Source: Actinomycetota bacterium
GTDB taxonomy: Bacteria; Actinomycetota; Thermoleophilia; Gaiellales; Gaiellaceae
NCBI GenBank assembly: GCA_005884945.1
Contig: VAYM01000142.1
Coordinates: forward strand, 1-35,580
DNA length: 35,580 nucleotides
Direction: 5' to 3'
Shown: positions 15,436 through 22,791 of the stretch, piece after piece
How the letters are laid out: every line of letters begins with the position of its first letter
How positions within the stretch are numbered: position 1 is the first letter of the stretch
Notes under the pieces: model-generated
What the model saw: the letters and a program-made list of their open reading frames with translations, nothing else
Database searches by the model: none
What the model was told of the DNA's origin: nothing
Position numbers and translations under genes: made by a program

Positions 15436-16763
15436 CGTCCTTCCTTCTCCGCGAGCTCGATCGCCGCTTCCACCGCCGCGAGCTTGCGCAGGCACTCCTC
15501 GTGCTCGGCGGCGGGATCGGAGTCGGCGACGATGCCCGCGCCCGCCTGGAGATGCGCGACGCCGTCGACGAGCACGATCGTCCTGATCGCGATGCACGTG
15601 TCGAGACTTCCTTGTGGCGGGTCGGTTGATGGTTCGAACGTGTCGGCCGGTCGGTTCAGACGGACGCGCGGATGAACCGCGCGCCCTGAGGGCGGTGCCG
15701 CGAGCGGCGCCGCGGGGATCGCGTAGCCGACGGCACCCGCATATGGCCCGCGCCGCCGCCCTTCGAGCTCCGAGATGATCTGCATCGCTCGCACCTTCGG
15801 CGCGCCGGACACCGTCCCCGCGGGGAAGCACGCGCGCAGCAGGTCGAAATGCGCGACCCCGTCGCGGAGCTCGCCGTCGACCTGCGAGACGAGGTGCGTC
15901 ACGTGCGAGTAGCGCTCCGGCTCGCGGAACCGCTCGACGCGCACCGTTCCCGGCAGGCAGACGCGCGAGAGATCGTTGCGACCGAGATCGACGAGCATCA
16001 CGTGCTCGGCTCGGTCCTTGTCCGACGTGAGCAGACGTTCCGCATCCCCGTCGCCTCGCTCCGTCGTCCCCGCGATCGGATTGAGGCTCGCGCGGCGACC
16101 GTCCGCTTTGACGAGCGTTTCCGGGGACGATCCGACCAGCGCGATCCCGTCGAGCTCGAGCAGGAAGAGGTAGGGCGACGGGTTCACGCGACGCAGTGCG
16201 CGGTAGAGCTCGAGCGCGGAGGCCGGCGTCGGCCGTTCCGCGCGCTGCGAGACGACGATCTGGAACGCGTCACCCGCGCGGATGTGCTCCTGCGCGCGCC
16301 GGACGTTCTGCTCGTACGTCTCGCGGTCCGGAAACCGCTGCGTCCCGGCGGCTGCTCCGCTGCCGCGCGGGATCGGCGGCTCCGGCGACTCGAGCGCGCG
16401 CGCGACGTCGGCGGGATCGCCGCACACGACCTCCGCGGTGCCGAGCGCGTGGTCGAAGCGCACGAGCGTGTCGGCGACGAGGAACCGGCTCTCCGGCAGC
16501 CCAGATCCATCGGCGGGGAGCTGAACCGTCGGCTCGAGCGTCGCCGCGTAGTCGTACGCGAGGTAGCCCACGACGGGTGCGCCGCACGCTTCCGCTTCGT
16601 CGAACGAGCAGAGGCGCGTCCCGCACCCGACGAACGAGTGTCGTCCGAGCCGCCCGCGCTCCACCGACTCGAGCAGGAACGCGGCGCGCGCCATCGAGCG
16701 AAGCCGGAGGTACGCCCCGAGCGGAGTGATGAGGTCGGTCGCGATGTCTCTCGTTGCGTGCAT
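15432..16763 (-). CDS. trpE: Anthranilate synthase component I with an in-frame insertion
   Basis: Makes anthranilate from chorismate with TrpG. The N-terminal half holds FLLESVERGRLGRHSFVG, with the LLES-type element of the tryptophan feedback site. The catalytic half shows AGDAFQIVVSQR, NPSPYLFLLELDGIALVGSS, PIAGTTERG, EHVMLVDLGRNDL, FPAGTVSGAPKVRAMQII and LDTCIAIRTIVL. Between GPYAGAVGY and SLDTCIAIRT, where the family has only a few residues, there are about 39 residues rich in Pro and Arg; roughly 33 look extra. They sit between two active-site segments, so activity could be affected. ATG 16763 follows the attenuator; the only SD-like GGAGG lies 15 bases upstream, inside the terminator stem. 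Confidence 0.93.
   Translation of the reverse strand: MHATRDIATDLITPLGAYLRLRSMARAAFLLESVERGRLGRHSFVGCGTRLCSFDEAEACGAPVVGYLAYDYAATLEPTVQLPADGSGLPESRFLVADTLVRFDHALGTAEVVCGDPADVARALESPEPPIPRGSGAAAGTQRFPDRETYEQNVRRAQEHIRAGDAFQIVVSQRAERPTPASALELYRALRRVNPSPYLFLLELDGIALVGSSPETLVKADGRRASLNPIAGTTERGDGDAERLLTSDKDRAEHVMLVDLGRNDLSRVCLPGTVRVERFREPERYSHVTHLVSQVDGELRDGVAHFDLLRACFPAGTVSGAPKVRAMQIISELEGRRRGPYAGAVGYAIPAAPLAAPPSGRAVHPRVRLNRPADTFEPSTDPPQGSLDTCIAIRTIVLVDGVAHLQAGAGIVADSDPAAEHEECLRKLAAVEAAIELAEKEGR
15611..15722. other. In-frame insertion inside trpE
   Basis: This segment interrupts the conserved block before the LDTCIAIRT motif. It contains a perfect stem GCGCGG/CCGCGC around a 5-base loop (15666-15682), a second imperfect hairpin near the AAPLAAPP codons, and two direct copies of GGTCGGTT. 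The length is compatible with the frame. It looks like a small palindromic repeat element or a tandem rearrangement; no second copy was found in this window. Confidence 0.5.
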
Positions 16764-16766
16764 GGT

Positions 16767-16795
16767 CAGACGAAACGACCTCCAGTCGGAGGTCG
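16767..16795 (-). terminator. trp attenuator terminator
   Basis: CGACCTCC-GACT-GGAGGTCG forms a perfect 8-bp stem with a 4-base loop, followed on the minus strand by TTTCGTCT, 12 bases before the trpE ATG. It lies 30 bases after the leader peptide stop. Its 3' arm also contains the only SD-like GGAGG before trpE. Confidence 0.75.
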
Positions 16796-16798
16796 GGA

Positions 16799-16855
16799 CG
16801 AGCGGAGCGGGCTGTGCGCCAGAGTCAGTCCCGGCGCAGGCTCCCGCCCCGCTCG
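16799..16855 (-). promoter_or_regulatory. trp leader competing hairpin
   Basis: Segments 16842-16855 and 16799-16812 can pair over 13 bp with one G-U, enclosing the leader stop codon. The first segment begins right after the Trp codons. Alternative pairings are also possible: CGGGAC with GTCCCG at the base of the terminator, and the Trp codons TGGTGGTC with GACCTCC. This is the layout expected for ribosome-controlled attenuation, but which pairing is the antiterminator needs folding. Confidence 0.55.
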
Positions 16856-16893
16856 CAGCGCCAGGACCACCAGGTGCGAGTGGCGGGAGTCAT
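16825..16893 (-). CDS. trpL: trp leader peptide
   Basis: A 22-residue reading frame, too short for the ORF track, with three Trp codons in four (TWWSW at residues 7-11). It starts eight bases after a good -10, so its mRNA is probably leaderless. When charged tRNA-Trp is scarce a ribosome should stall on these codons and favour an antiterminator; otherwise the hairpin at 16776-16795 ends transcription before trpE. Such leader peptides are known from enteric bacteria and from Streptomyces and Corynebacterium trp operons. Confidence 0.85.
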   Translation of the reverse strand: MTPATRTWWSWRCERGGSLRRD

Positions 16894-16901
16894 CGGCCCT
16901 C

Positions 16902-16930
16902 AGGGTAGGCGCAGCGCCGGGCGAGGTCAA
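16902..16930 (-). promoter_or_regulatory. trp operon promoter
   Basis: TTGACC (-35, five of six) and TACCCT (-10, T-A---T) are separated by exactly 17 bases on the minus strand. Transcription should start about eight bases later, at the trpL ATG. It lies back to back with the thiolase promoter region. Confidence 0.75.
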
Positions 16931-16949
16931 ACCGAGCACGGAGGGCCGT

Positions 16950-16958
16950 TGGTACGCT
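16950..16958 (+). promoter_or_regulatory. Possible extended -10 for the thiolase gene
   Basis: TGGTACGCT fits an extended -10 (TGN-TANNNT) six bases before the GTG at 16965, which would give a leaderless mRNA. No convincing -35 is present at the right spacing. Confidence 0.35.
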
Positions 16959-16964
16959 CGAATC

Positions 16965-18116
16965 GTGGGTCGCTCGGTCATCGTCTCCGCCGTCCGCACG
17001 CCGTTCGCGAAGCTCGGCGGCGCGCTCTCGCACTACGAGGCGACCGAGCTGGGCGCGTTCGCGATTCGCGCGGCGTTGGAGCGGATCGGCCTCGAGCCGC
17101 AGGAGGTCGAGTACGTGCTCATGGGCCAGGTGCTGCAGGGTGGCGCGGGGCAGGCGCCGGCGCGCCAGGCGTCGATCGGCGCCGGGCTGCCGATCGAGGT
17201 CGGCTCGGACACGATCAACAAGGTCTGCGCGTCTTCGATCCGCGCCGTCGAGATCGCCGACCAGATGATCCGCGCGGGCGACCACGACGTGATCGTCGCC
17301 GGTGGGATGGAGTCGATGACGAACGCGCCGTACGCGTTGAAGAAGGCGCGGTTCGGGTACCGCCTCGGTGACGGGACGCTCATCGACCTGATGACGCACG
17401 ACGGTCTCGTCTCCACGTTCGACAAGCGCCACATGGTCGAGCAGGCGTCCTTCGTGTCCCGCGAGCTCGGCATCGCGCGCGAGGACCAGGACCGGTGGGC
17501 CCTGCGCTCGCACGAACGCGCGGTCAAGGCGATCGACGACGGCAAGTTCCGCGAGGAGATCGTTCCCGTCGGCGCGCTCACGACGGACGAGGGGCCGCGG
17601 CGCGACACCTCCTACGAGAAGCTCGCGAAGCTGAAACCGGTGTTCGACCCCGAGGGGTCGACGACCCCGGGGAACGCCCCGAGCGTCAACGACGGCGCGG
17701 GCGCGCTCGTGATCACGAGCGAGGACTTCGCGCGGCGGCGCGGCCTCGAGCCGCTCGCGACGATCGTTGCCCAAGCGTACGTCGCGGGCGAGTTCGCATA
17801 CCTCGCGCGGATGCCGGCCACGGCAGGGAAGCAAGCGCTCGCCAAGGCGGGCAAGACGATCGACGATGTCGAGCGCGTGGAGCTGAACGAGGCGTTCTCG
17901 TCCGTCGTCCTCAACAGCGCGAAGATGCTCGACGTCGACCCCGAGCGCGTGAACGTGAACGGCGGCGCCGTCGCGCTCGGGCACCCGATCGGCGCGTCGG
18001 GCGCCCGGATCCTTGGGACGATGATCTACGAGCTTCGCCGGAACGGCGGCGGGCTGGGCCTCGCCGCGATCTGCTCCGGCGGCGGCCAGGGAGACGCGCT
18101 GCTGCTGGAGGTCTGA
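16965..18116 (+). CDS. Acetyl-CoA acetyltransferase (thiolase)
   Basis: Thiolase that joins or splits acetyl-CoA units (acetoacetyl-CoA and related 3-ketoacyl-CoA). The 383-residue protein has IVSAVRTPFAKLGGAL at the start, the nucleophile Cys in NKVCASSIRAVEIA near residue 90, VAGGMESMTNAPY, NEAFSS, the catalytic His in GHPIGASGARI and the second Cys in CSGGGQGDALLLEV. GTG at 16965 starts the family N-terminus; the ORF track's long extension is antisense to trpE. Downstream genes for 3-hydroxyacyl-CoA dehydrogenase and acyl-CoA dehydrogenase suggest a shared route of short-chain acyl-CoA metabolism. Confidence 0.94.
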   Translation: MGRSVIVSAVRTPFAKLGGALSHYEATELGAFAIRAALERIGLEPQEVEYVLMGQVLQGGAGQAPARQASIGAGLPIEVGSDTINKVCASSIRAVEIADQMIRAGDHDVIVAGGMESMTNAPYALKKARFGYRLGDGTLIDLMTHDGLVSTFDKRHMVEQASFVSRELGIAREDQDRWALRSHERAVKAIDDGKFREEIVPVGALTTDEGPRRDTSYEKLAKLKPVFDPEGSTTPGNAPSVNDGAGALVITSEDFARRRGLEPLATIVAQAYVAGEFAYLARMPATAGKQALAKAGKTIDDVERVELNEAFSSVVLNSAKMLDVDPERVNVNGGAVALGHPIGASGARILGTMIYELRRNGGGLGLAAICSGGGQGDALLLEV

Positions 18117-18174
18117 CCCGGGACCCGAACGGTCCCGGCCGGTGTATCAGTCGCGTCGACCGAAGGAGGACGCG

Positions 18175-19107
18175 ATGCTTCGTCTCCCGCTCTGCTGCGC
18201 GCTCACCGCGCTCGTCGTCGTGCCCGCAGCATTCGCCGGCGGCCCTTCGCCCGGCGTAACGCAGGACGCTTCCCAGGGTGTCCAGCTGCCGGAAGGGGAC
18301 GTCTCGTACGTGGCCGAGCCCGACGGCGCGGGAACCACGCTCCTCGCCGTTCGCGAACGCGACGGCGGCGTCTTGCGCCAGGCCTCGCTCGCCGCGAGCT
18401 GGGGAATCCCACTCGTCGCCATGGACGGCACGACGGGCGGCCTGAGCGCCGACGGGCGGACGCTCGTGCTCGGCGACGCGTCACAGTACAACGGCCCGCT
18501 GCGCTCGAGCAGCCGTTTCCTCGTCGTCGACACCGCGACGCTCCGAACGCGTGCTGAGGTGAGGCTGCGCGGCGACTACGGATACGACGCGCTTTCGCCA
18601 GACGGCACGACGCTGTACCTGATCCAGCACGTGTCGAGTCGCGACATCTTCCGTTACGTCGTTCGCGCATACGACCTCGCGCACGGACGCCTGCTCCCAG
18701 GACGCATCGCCGACCGCACGCAGCGCGGCTGGGTGATGCAGGGCTTCCCGCTTGAGCGCGTGACGAGCCCTGACGGCCGGATGGCGTACACGTTCTACGC
18801 GAACCCCGGCGGGTACCCGTTCATCCACGCGCTCGACACCGTTCACGGCACCGCGCACTGCATCGGCGTTCCGTGGCGGGCACAGCAGAACGGCCTGTCG
18901 AAGCTGCAGATGACGCTCGCCCGGAACCAACTCCGGCTCGGTTGGCCGGGCGGGCGCACGTTCATCTCCGTCGACACGACCACGTACCGGCTCGCGCGAC
19001 CGGCGACGGCCGGCGGCGACTTTCCGTGGTGGGCGGTCGCAGTCGGAGGCAGCATCCTGCTCGCGGCCGTCGGCGGCGGGATCGTGCGGCGCGGCAACAA
19101 CACCTGA
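18175..19107 (+). CDS. Secreted beta-propeller-like protein with C-terminal membrane segment
   Basis: A 310-residue exported protein. The ATG at 18175 is set by GAAGGAGG six bases upstream; the ORF track start at 18142 adds 11 residues. The signal peptide is LPLCCALTALVVVPAAFAGG. Repeated short patterns such as GGLSADGRTLVLGDAS, DALSPDGTTLYLIQ and RVTSPDGRMAYTFYA look like blades of a WD40/YVTN-type propeller. The C-terminus has a membrane helix (WWAVAVGGSILLAAVGGGI) followed by RRGNN, so the propeller would be anchored outside the cell. Its function is unknown. A strong terminator follows. Confidence 0.75.
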   Translation: MLRLPLCCALTALVVVPAAFAGGPSPGVTQDASQGVQLPEGDVSYVAEPDGAGTTLLAVRERDGGVLRQASLAASWGIPLVAMDGTTGGLSADGRTLVLGDASQYNGPLRSSSRFLVVDTATLRTRAEVRLRGDYGYDALSPDGTTLYLIQHVSSRDIFRYVVRAYDLAHGRLLPGRIADRTQRGWVMQGFPLERVTSPDGRMAYTFYANPGGYPFIHALDTVHGTAHCIGVPWRAQQNGLSKLQMTLARNQLRLGWPGGRTFISVDTTTYRLARPATAGGDFPWWAVAVGGSILLAAVGGGIVRRGNNT

Positions 19108-19114
19108 CGGCAGG

Positions 19115-19143
19115 GGGCCGGCGGCTTCGCCGCCGGCCCTTTT
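19115..19143 (+). terminator. Strong intrinsic terminator
   Basis: GGGCCGGCGGC-TTC-GCCGCCGGCCC is a perfect 11-bp GC stem with a 3-base loop followed by TTTT. It begins eight bases after the propeller gene stop. Confidence 0.88.
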
Positions 19144-19158
19144 GTCTACGCTGACGCC

Positions 19159-19422
19159 GTGGAGGATCAGCGCGTCAAGCGCGTCGTGCGCACGCTCTGG
19201 CTCGGTCTCCTCGCCGCCGCGATCACGGACGCGCTCCGCAACGAACGGACGCAGGGCGAGCTCTTCGGGTTCGTCCCGTACGACTTCCGGGCCCCCACAG
19301 TCGAGCGCCTCCGCGCGCGGATGTGGAACCCGGAGCTCGATCGCCTCCTGACGCCGCACACGTTCGGCGTCGGCTGGACGGTGAACCTCGGCCGCGTCGC
19401 GCGGCTGGCGCACCTCACGTGA
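19159..19422 (+). CDS. Small DUF5808-like protein
   Basis: An 87-residue protein. [20 protein letters not shown] is followed by [20 protein letters not shown] and VNLGRVARL, a pattern like the DUF5808 domain (NP-DPR-F-P---G-GWTLNF) of actinobacterial proteins. A short hydrophobic stretch [15 protein letters not shown] may touch the membrane. The GTG start is 15 bases after the terminator T-run. The stop overlaps the next start as GTGA, which ties it translationally to the dehydrogenase. Its role is unknown. Confidence 0.65.
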   Translation: MEDQRVKRVVRTLWLGLLAAAITDALRNERTQGELFGFVPYDFRAPTVERLRARMWNPELDRLLTPHTFGVGWTVNLGRVARLAHLT

Positions 19423-20249
19423 GGTTCGAGCATGTTCTCGTCGTCGGCGCCGGGCAGATGGGCGGCGGCATCGCGCAGGTCGTCGCCGCGTCCGGCCGTC
19501 GCGTGTCGTTGCACGACGCGGCTCCCGGCGCCGTCGAACGCGGTCTTGCTGCGATGCGCAAGTCGCTGTCGAAGCTCGTGGAGAAAGGCGGCGCCGATCC
19601 GGACGAAGTCATCGGGCGGATCGAAGCGGTAGACGCCGTCGTACCCGCCGAGCTGATGATCGAGGCGGTCGTCGAGGACGCAGACGTCAAGCGCGAGATC
19701 TTCCGGCGGGCCGACGCGGTGTTCCCCGCAGAGGCCGTGCTCGCGTCGAACACGTCGTCGATTCCGATCGCGTCGCTCGCCGCGGCGACCCGGCGCTCCG
19801 ATCGCGTCATCGGCATGCACTTCTTCAATCCGGTTCCTGTCCTGCAGCTCGTCGAGATCATCCGGGCGCGGGATACGTCCGACGAGACCGCAGAGGCAAT
19901 AACGGCGCTCGCGCGCGACCTCGGAAAGACGCCCGCCGTCGCGAACGACGTTCCCGGCTTCGTCTCGAACCGCATCCTGATGCCGTTCCTCAACGAGGCC
20001 GTGTGTGCGCTACAGGACGGCGTCGCCGAGGCTGAGGCGATCGACACGATCGCGCGGCTCGGGTTCGCGCATCCACTCGGCCCGCTCGCGCTCGCCGATC
20101 TGATCGGCCTCGACACCTGCGTGGCGATCATGGAGGTGCTGCAGGAAGGGCTCGGCGACGACCGTTACGCGCCGGCGCCGCTCCTCCGAGAGTACGTCGC
20201 CGCAGGCCGGCTCGGGCGCAAGAGCGGCCGCGGCTTCTACGACTACTGA
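19419..20249 (+). CDS. 3-hydroxybutyryl-CoA (3-hydroxyacyl-CoA) dehydrogenase
   Basis: NAD(P)-dependent oxidation or reduction between 3-hydroxyacyl-CoA and 3-ketoacyl-CoA. The 276-residue protein has a Rossmann start [20 protein letters not shown], the substrate motif [17 protein letters not shown] with Ser and Asn, the catalytic His-Glu region [17 protein letters not shown], and a C-terminal helical domain with [17 protein letters not shown] and [18 protein letters not shown] at 19419 forms a GTGA overlap with the preceding gene. It works with the thiolase at 16965 and probably feeds or drains acetoacetyl-CoA. Confidence 0.93.
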   Translation: MRFEHVLVVGAGQMGGGIAQVVAASGRRVSLHDAAPGAVERGLAAMRKSLSKLVEKGGADPDEVIGRIEAVDAVVPAELMIEAVVEDADVKREIFRRADAVFPAEAVLASNTSSIPIASLAAATRRSDRVIGMHFFNPVPVLQLVEIIRARDTSDETAEAITALARDLGKTPAVANDVPGFVSNRILMPFLNEAVCALQDGVAEAEAIDTIARLGFAHPLGPLALADLIGLDTCVAIMEVLQEGLGDDRYAPAPLLREYVAAGRLGRKSGRGFYDY

Positions 20250-20320
20250 GCTGAATCGCCCATCCGGGCGCAGGTTTGCGCCGCCTGAGGGGTCTTACGG
20301 ACAGAGGCTCAAGTGACATG

Positions 20321-20344
20321 GGTGAAGTGCCGACACCCTTCACC
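20321..20344 (+). repeat. Leader hairpin before the REC-HD-GYP gene
   Basis: GGTGAAG and CTTCACC form a perfect 7-bp stem with a 10-base loop, ending 27 bases before the preferred TTG start. It lies in the 122 bases between two genes together with another hairpin (GGCGCA/TGCGCC). It is not a recognisable riboswitch. Confidence 0.4.
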
Positions 20345-20371
20345 AGGTTCGGGCAAGGGAGGTCCACCGTC

Positions 20372-21448
20372 TTGCGCATCCTGCTCGTCGACGACGATCC
20401 CGGGCTACTGAAGCTCCTGCGAACGACGTTCGAGGTTGCGGACGTCGACGTCGCCGTCGCCGAGGACGCCGAACGTGCGCGGCGGCAAGTCCGCAAGCAG
20501 CACCCGAGCGTGATCGTCCTCGACGTGAAGATGCCGGGCACGAACGGGCTCGAGCTCTGCCGCGAGCTCAAGAACGACCCGAAGACACGCGACATCCCGA
20601 TCGTGCTCCTGACGGGCTCGGACGACGATCCGGACGGAGCAGCGAAGGCGGCGGGCGCCGACGCGGTCATGCTCAAGCCGTTCAGCCCGCTCGAGCTCCT
20701 GTCGGTCGCCGAGCGGCTCGCCGGCGGCTTGTACGGCGTTCCGTTCCGCGCGACGAGGAAACGCGACCGCCGCCCGGACGCAGAGCTGCTCCTCTACGCG
20801 CGCGACCTGCGGCACATGCTCGAGCTCGAGCGCGGGCAGCGCCGTCTGCTGCAGAGCGCGTACATGGAGACCGTCTCGGCACTCGCGAGCGCGCTCGAGT
20901 CGAAGGACACGGGGACGCGCGCCCACTCGCAGCGCGTCCAGAGTTACGCGTCCGCCCTCGCCGAGCGCGTCGGCGACGGTGCCGTCACGAGGGATGCGAG
21001 CGCGCCGTATGGATTCCTGCTCCACGACGTCGGCAAGATCGGGATCCCGGACGGGATCCTCCAGAAGCCTGGTCCGCTGAGCGTTGCCGAGCGCCGGCGC
21101 ATGCAGACGCACACGGTGCTGGGCGAGGCGATGCTCTCGAGCGTCGCATTCCTGCAGGGCGAAGGTCTCCGCGTCGTGCGCTCTCACCACGAGCGTTGGG
21201 ACGGACGCGGCTATCCCGACGGACTGGCGCGTGACGAGATTCCCGCGGGCGCGCGGATCTTCGCCGTCGCGGACGCGCTCGACGCGATGACGAGCCACCG
21301 GCCGTACCGGCGAGCGATGGGCTGGGACGTCGCGCGGAGAGAGATCGTCGAGCAGTCCGGCCGGCAGTTCGATCCGCTGATCGTCGAGGCCTTCGTCTCG
21401 ATCGAGCCTGAGCTGCGCGAGATCCGGCGAGAGCTCGCAGCCGCCTAG
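20372..21448 (+). CDS. Response regulator with HD-GYP phosphodiesterase domain
   Basis: A receiver domain controls an HD-GYP c-di-GMP phosphodiesterase. The REC domain has ILLVDDDPG, phospho-acceptor Asp in VIVLDVKMPGTNG, Thr in LLTGSDD and Lys in VMLKPFSP. The HD-GYP domain has H--R (AHSQRV), LLHDVGKIGIPDGILQKPG, THTVLGEAML, SHHERWDGRGYPDGL and RIFAVADALDAMTSHRPYR, so all metal and substrate residues seem present. TTG at 20372 is preferred because GGGAGG lies nine bases upstream and translation begins at the conserved LRILLVDD. The ATG at 20318 would add 18 residues without a good ribosome binding site. No histidine kinase is adjacent. Confidence 0.93.
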   Translation: MRILLVDDDPGLLKLLRTTFEVADVDVAVAEDAERARRQVRKQHPSVIVLDVKMPGTNGLELCRELKNDPKTRDIPIVLLTGSDDDPDGAAKAAGADAVMLKPFSPLELLSVAERLAGGLYGVPFRATRKRDRRPDAELLLYARDLRHMLELERGQRRLLQSAYMETVSALASALESKDTGTRAHSQRVQSYASALAERVGDGAVTRDASAPYGFLLHDVGKIGIPDGILQKPGPLSVAERRRMQTHTVLGEAMLSSVAFLQGEGLRVVRSHHERWDGRGYPDGLARDEIPAGARIFAVADALDAMTSHRPYRRAMGWDVARREIVEQSGRQFDPLIVEAFVSIEPELREIRRELAAA

Positions 21449-21485
21449 ACCCCCGCGGTCCGCGCCGCGCGTATCATCGCCGGCG

Positions 21486-22652
21486 GTGGACTTCCAGCTG
21501 ACGCCCGATCAGCGCGAGATCCAGGCGCTGACGCGTGACGTGGCGCGCTCCGAGATCGAGCCGTACGCGGCGGAGTGGGACCGCGACCACCGGTTCCCGC
21601 GCGAGCTCTATCCCAAGCTCGCCGAGCTCGGGCTCATGGGGGTCTGCATTCCGGAGGAGTACGGCGGCGCGGGAGCGGACTTCCTCTCGTACATCCTCGT
21701 GCTCGAGGAGTTGTCGCGCGCGGACGCGGGCGTCGGCGTGACGGTGGCGGTGCACACGAGCGCGGTGACGCTGCCGATCCTGATGTTCGGGACCGACGAG
21801 CAGCGCTCGCGATTCGTGCCGCCGCTCGCACGCGGCGAGCTGATCGGGGCGTTCGCGCTGACGGAGGCGGAGTCCGGGTCGGATGCCGGCTCGCTTCGCA
21901 CCGCGGCGACGCCCGACGGGGACGGCTGGCGCTTGAGCGGTGCGAAGCAGTTCATCTCGACGGCCGAGCACGCCGGGACGTTCGTCCTCTTCGCGCGGAC
22001 CGATCGCGGCACGCCGGGCGCAGACGGTGTCAGCGCGTTCATCCTCGACGCTGATCACGTCCGGGTGACTGGTCGCGAGGAGAAGCTCGGCCTCAACTCG
22101 TCGGTGACGAATTCGATCGCCCTCGACGACGTGCTCGTCGCGCGCGACCGTTTGCTCCACGAGGAGAACCGCGGCTTCCGCGTAGCGATGGCGACGCTCG
22201 ACGGCGGTCGAATCGGAATCGGCGCGCAGGCGCTCGGGATCGCACAGGCCGCGTACGACGCAGCGCGCGAGTACGCGCTGGAGCGGCGGCAGTTCGGCCG
22301 GCCGATCGCGGAGTTCCAGGCGGTGCAGTGGAAGCTCGCGGACATGGCGACGGAGATCGACGCGGCCAGGCTGCTCGTGTATCGCGCCGCGTGGCTGAAG
22401 CAGCAGGGCGAGCCGCACGGCGAGGCAGGCGCGAAAGCGAAGCTGTTCGCGTCGGAGGTCGCCCGCCGGCAGACTGCCGAGGCGATCCAGATCTTCGGCG
22501 GGTACGGCTTCACGAAGGAGTTCCCGGTCGAGCGCTACTTCCGGGACGCGAAGGTGACCGAGATCTACGAAGGGACGAGCGAGATCCAGCGGCTCGTGAT
22601 CGCGCGGTCGATACTCGGTCTGGCGGAGCGCTCGGTGCCGGTGCCCTCTTGA
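21486..22652 (+). CDS. Acyl-CoA dehydrogenase
   Basis: FAD enzyme introducing the alpha-beta double bond in acyl-CoA, passing electrons to ETF. The 388-residue protein has CIPEEYGGAGADFLSYILVL, the FAD-binding GAFALTEAESGSDAGSL, AKQFISTAEHAGTFVLFAR, RRQFGRPIAEFQAVQWKLAD and QIFGGYGFTKEFPVERYFRD. The catalytic Glu lies in EIYEGTSEIQRL, the short-chain position, so butyryl-CoA or similar substrates are plausible. The GTG start lies 37 bases after the HD-GYP gene stop. Confidence 0.94.
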   Translation: MDFQLTPDQREIQALTRDVARSEIEPYAAEWDRDHRFPRELYPKLAELGLMGVCIPEEYGGAGADFLSYILVLEELSRADAGVGVTVAVHTSAVTLPILMFGTDEQRSRFVPPLARGELIGAFALTEAESGSDAGSLRTAATPDGDGWRLSGAKQFISTAEHAGTFVLFARTDRGTPGADGVSAFILDADHVRVTGREEKLGLNSSVTNSIALDDVLVARDRLLHEENRGFRVAMATLDGGRIGIGAQALGIAQAAYDAAREYALERRQFGRPIAEFQAVQWKLADMATEIDAARLLVYRAAWLKQQGEPHGEAGAKAKLFASEVARRQTAEAIQIFGGYGFTKEFPVERYFRDAKVTEIYEGTSEIQRLVIARSILGLAERSVPVPS

Positions 22653-22669
22653 TGTACACGCGCGCGCGT

Positions 22670-22700
22670 CCCCACCCGGGTGGGGGTGAACACCCACCAC
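22670..22700. repeat. GC palindrome after the acyl-CoA dehydrogenase gene
   Basis: CCCCACCCGGGTGGGG is a perfect 16-bp palindrome starting 17 bases after the stop codon, and its right half also pairs imperfectly with CACCCACCACC just downstream. It may act as a terminator or mRNA end, though no T-run follows. Confidence 0.45.
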
Positions 22701-22723
22701 CCACTGCGTTCGACGATACCGGC

Positions 22724-22749
22724 TTTCGGCATACCTGTCTGTGCCGAAA
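22724..22749. repeat. Inverted repeat upstream of the adenosyltransferase gene
   Basis: TTTCGGCA and TGCCGAAA form a perfect 8-bp inverted repeat with a 10-base spacer, 43 bases before the GTG at 22792. A third partial copy TGCCGA follows at about 22753. The spacing of about two helical turns fits a dimeric operator; a cobalamin riboswitch would not fit in this 139-base gap. Confidence 0.45.
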
Positions 22750-22791
22750 CTGTGCCGACTTTCGCGCGCCCGCTGGATCGCGCGCCCGCAC

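Noticed and set aside
16764-16964. T-box or tryptophan-binding protein (TRAP) control of the trp operon
   Set aside because: No T-box AGGGTGG-type motif or spaced GAG/UAG triplets; the Trp-rich leader peptide explains the region better.
20250-20371. c-di-GMP or c-di-AMP riboswitch before the HD-GYP gene
   Set aside because: The conserved GEMM and ydaO-type sequence blocks are not present.
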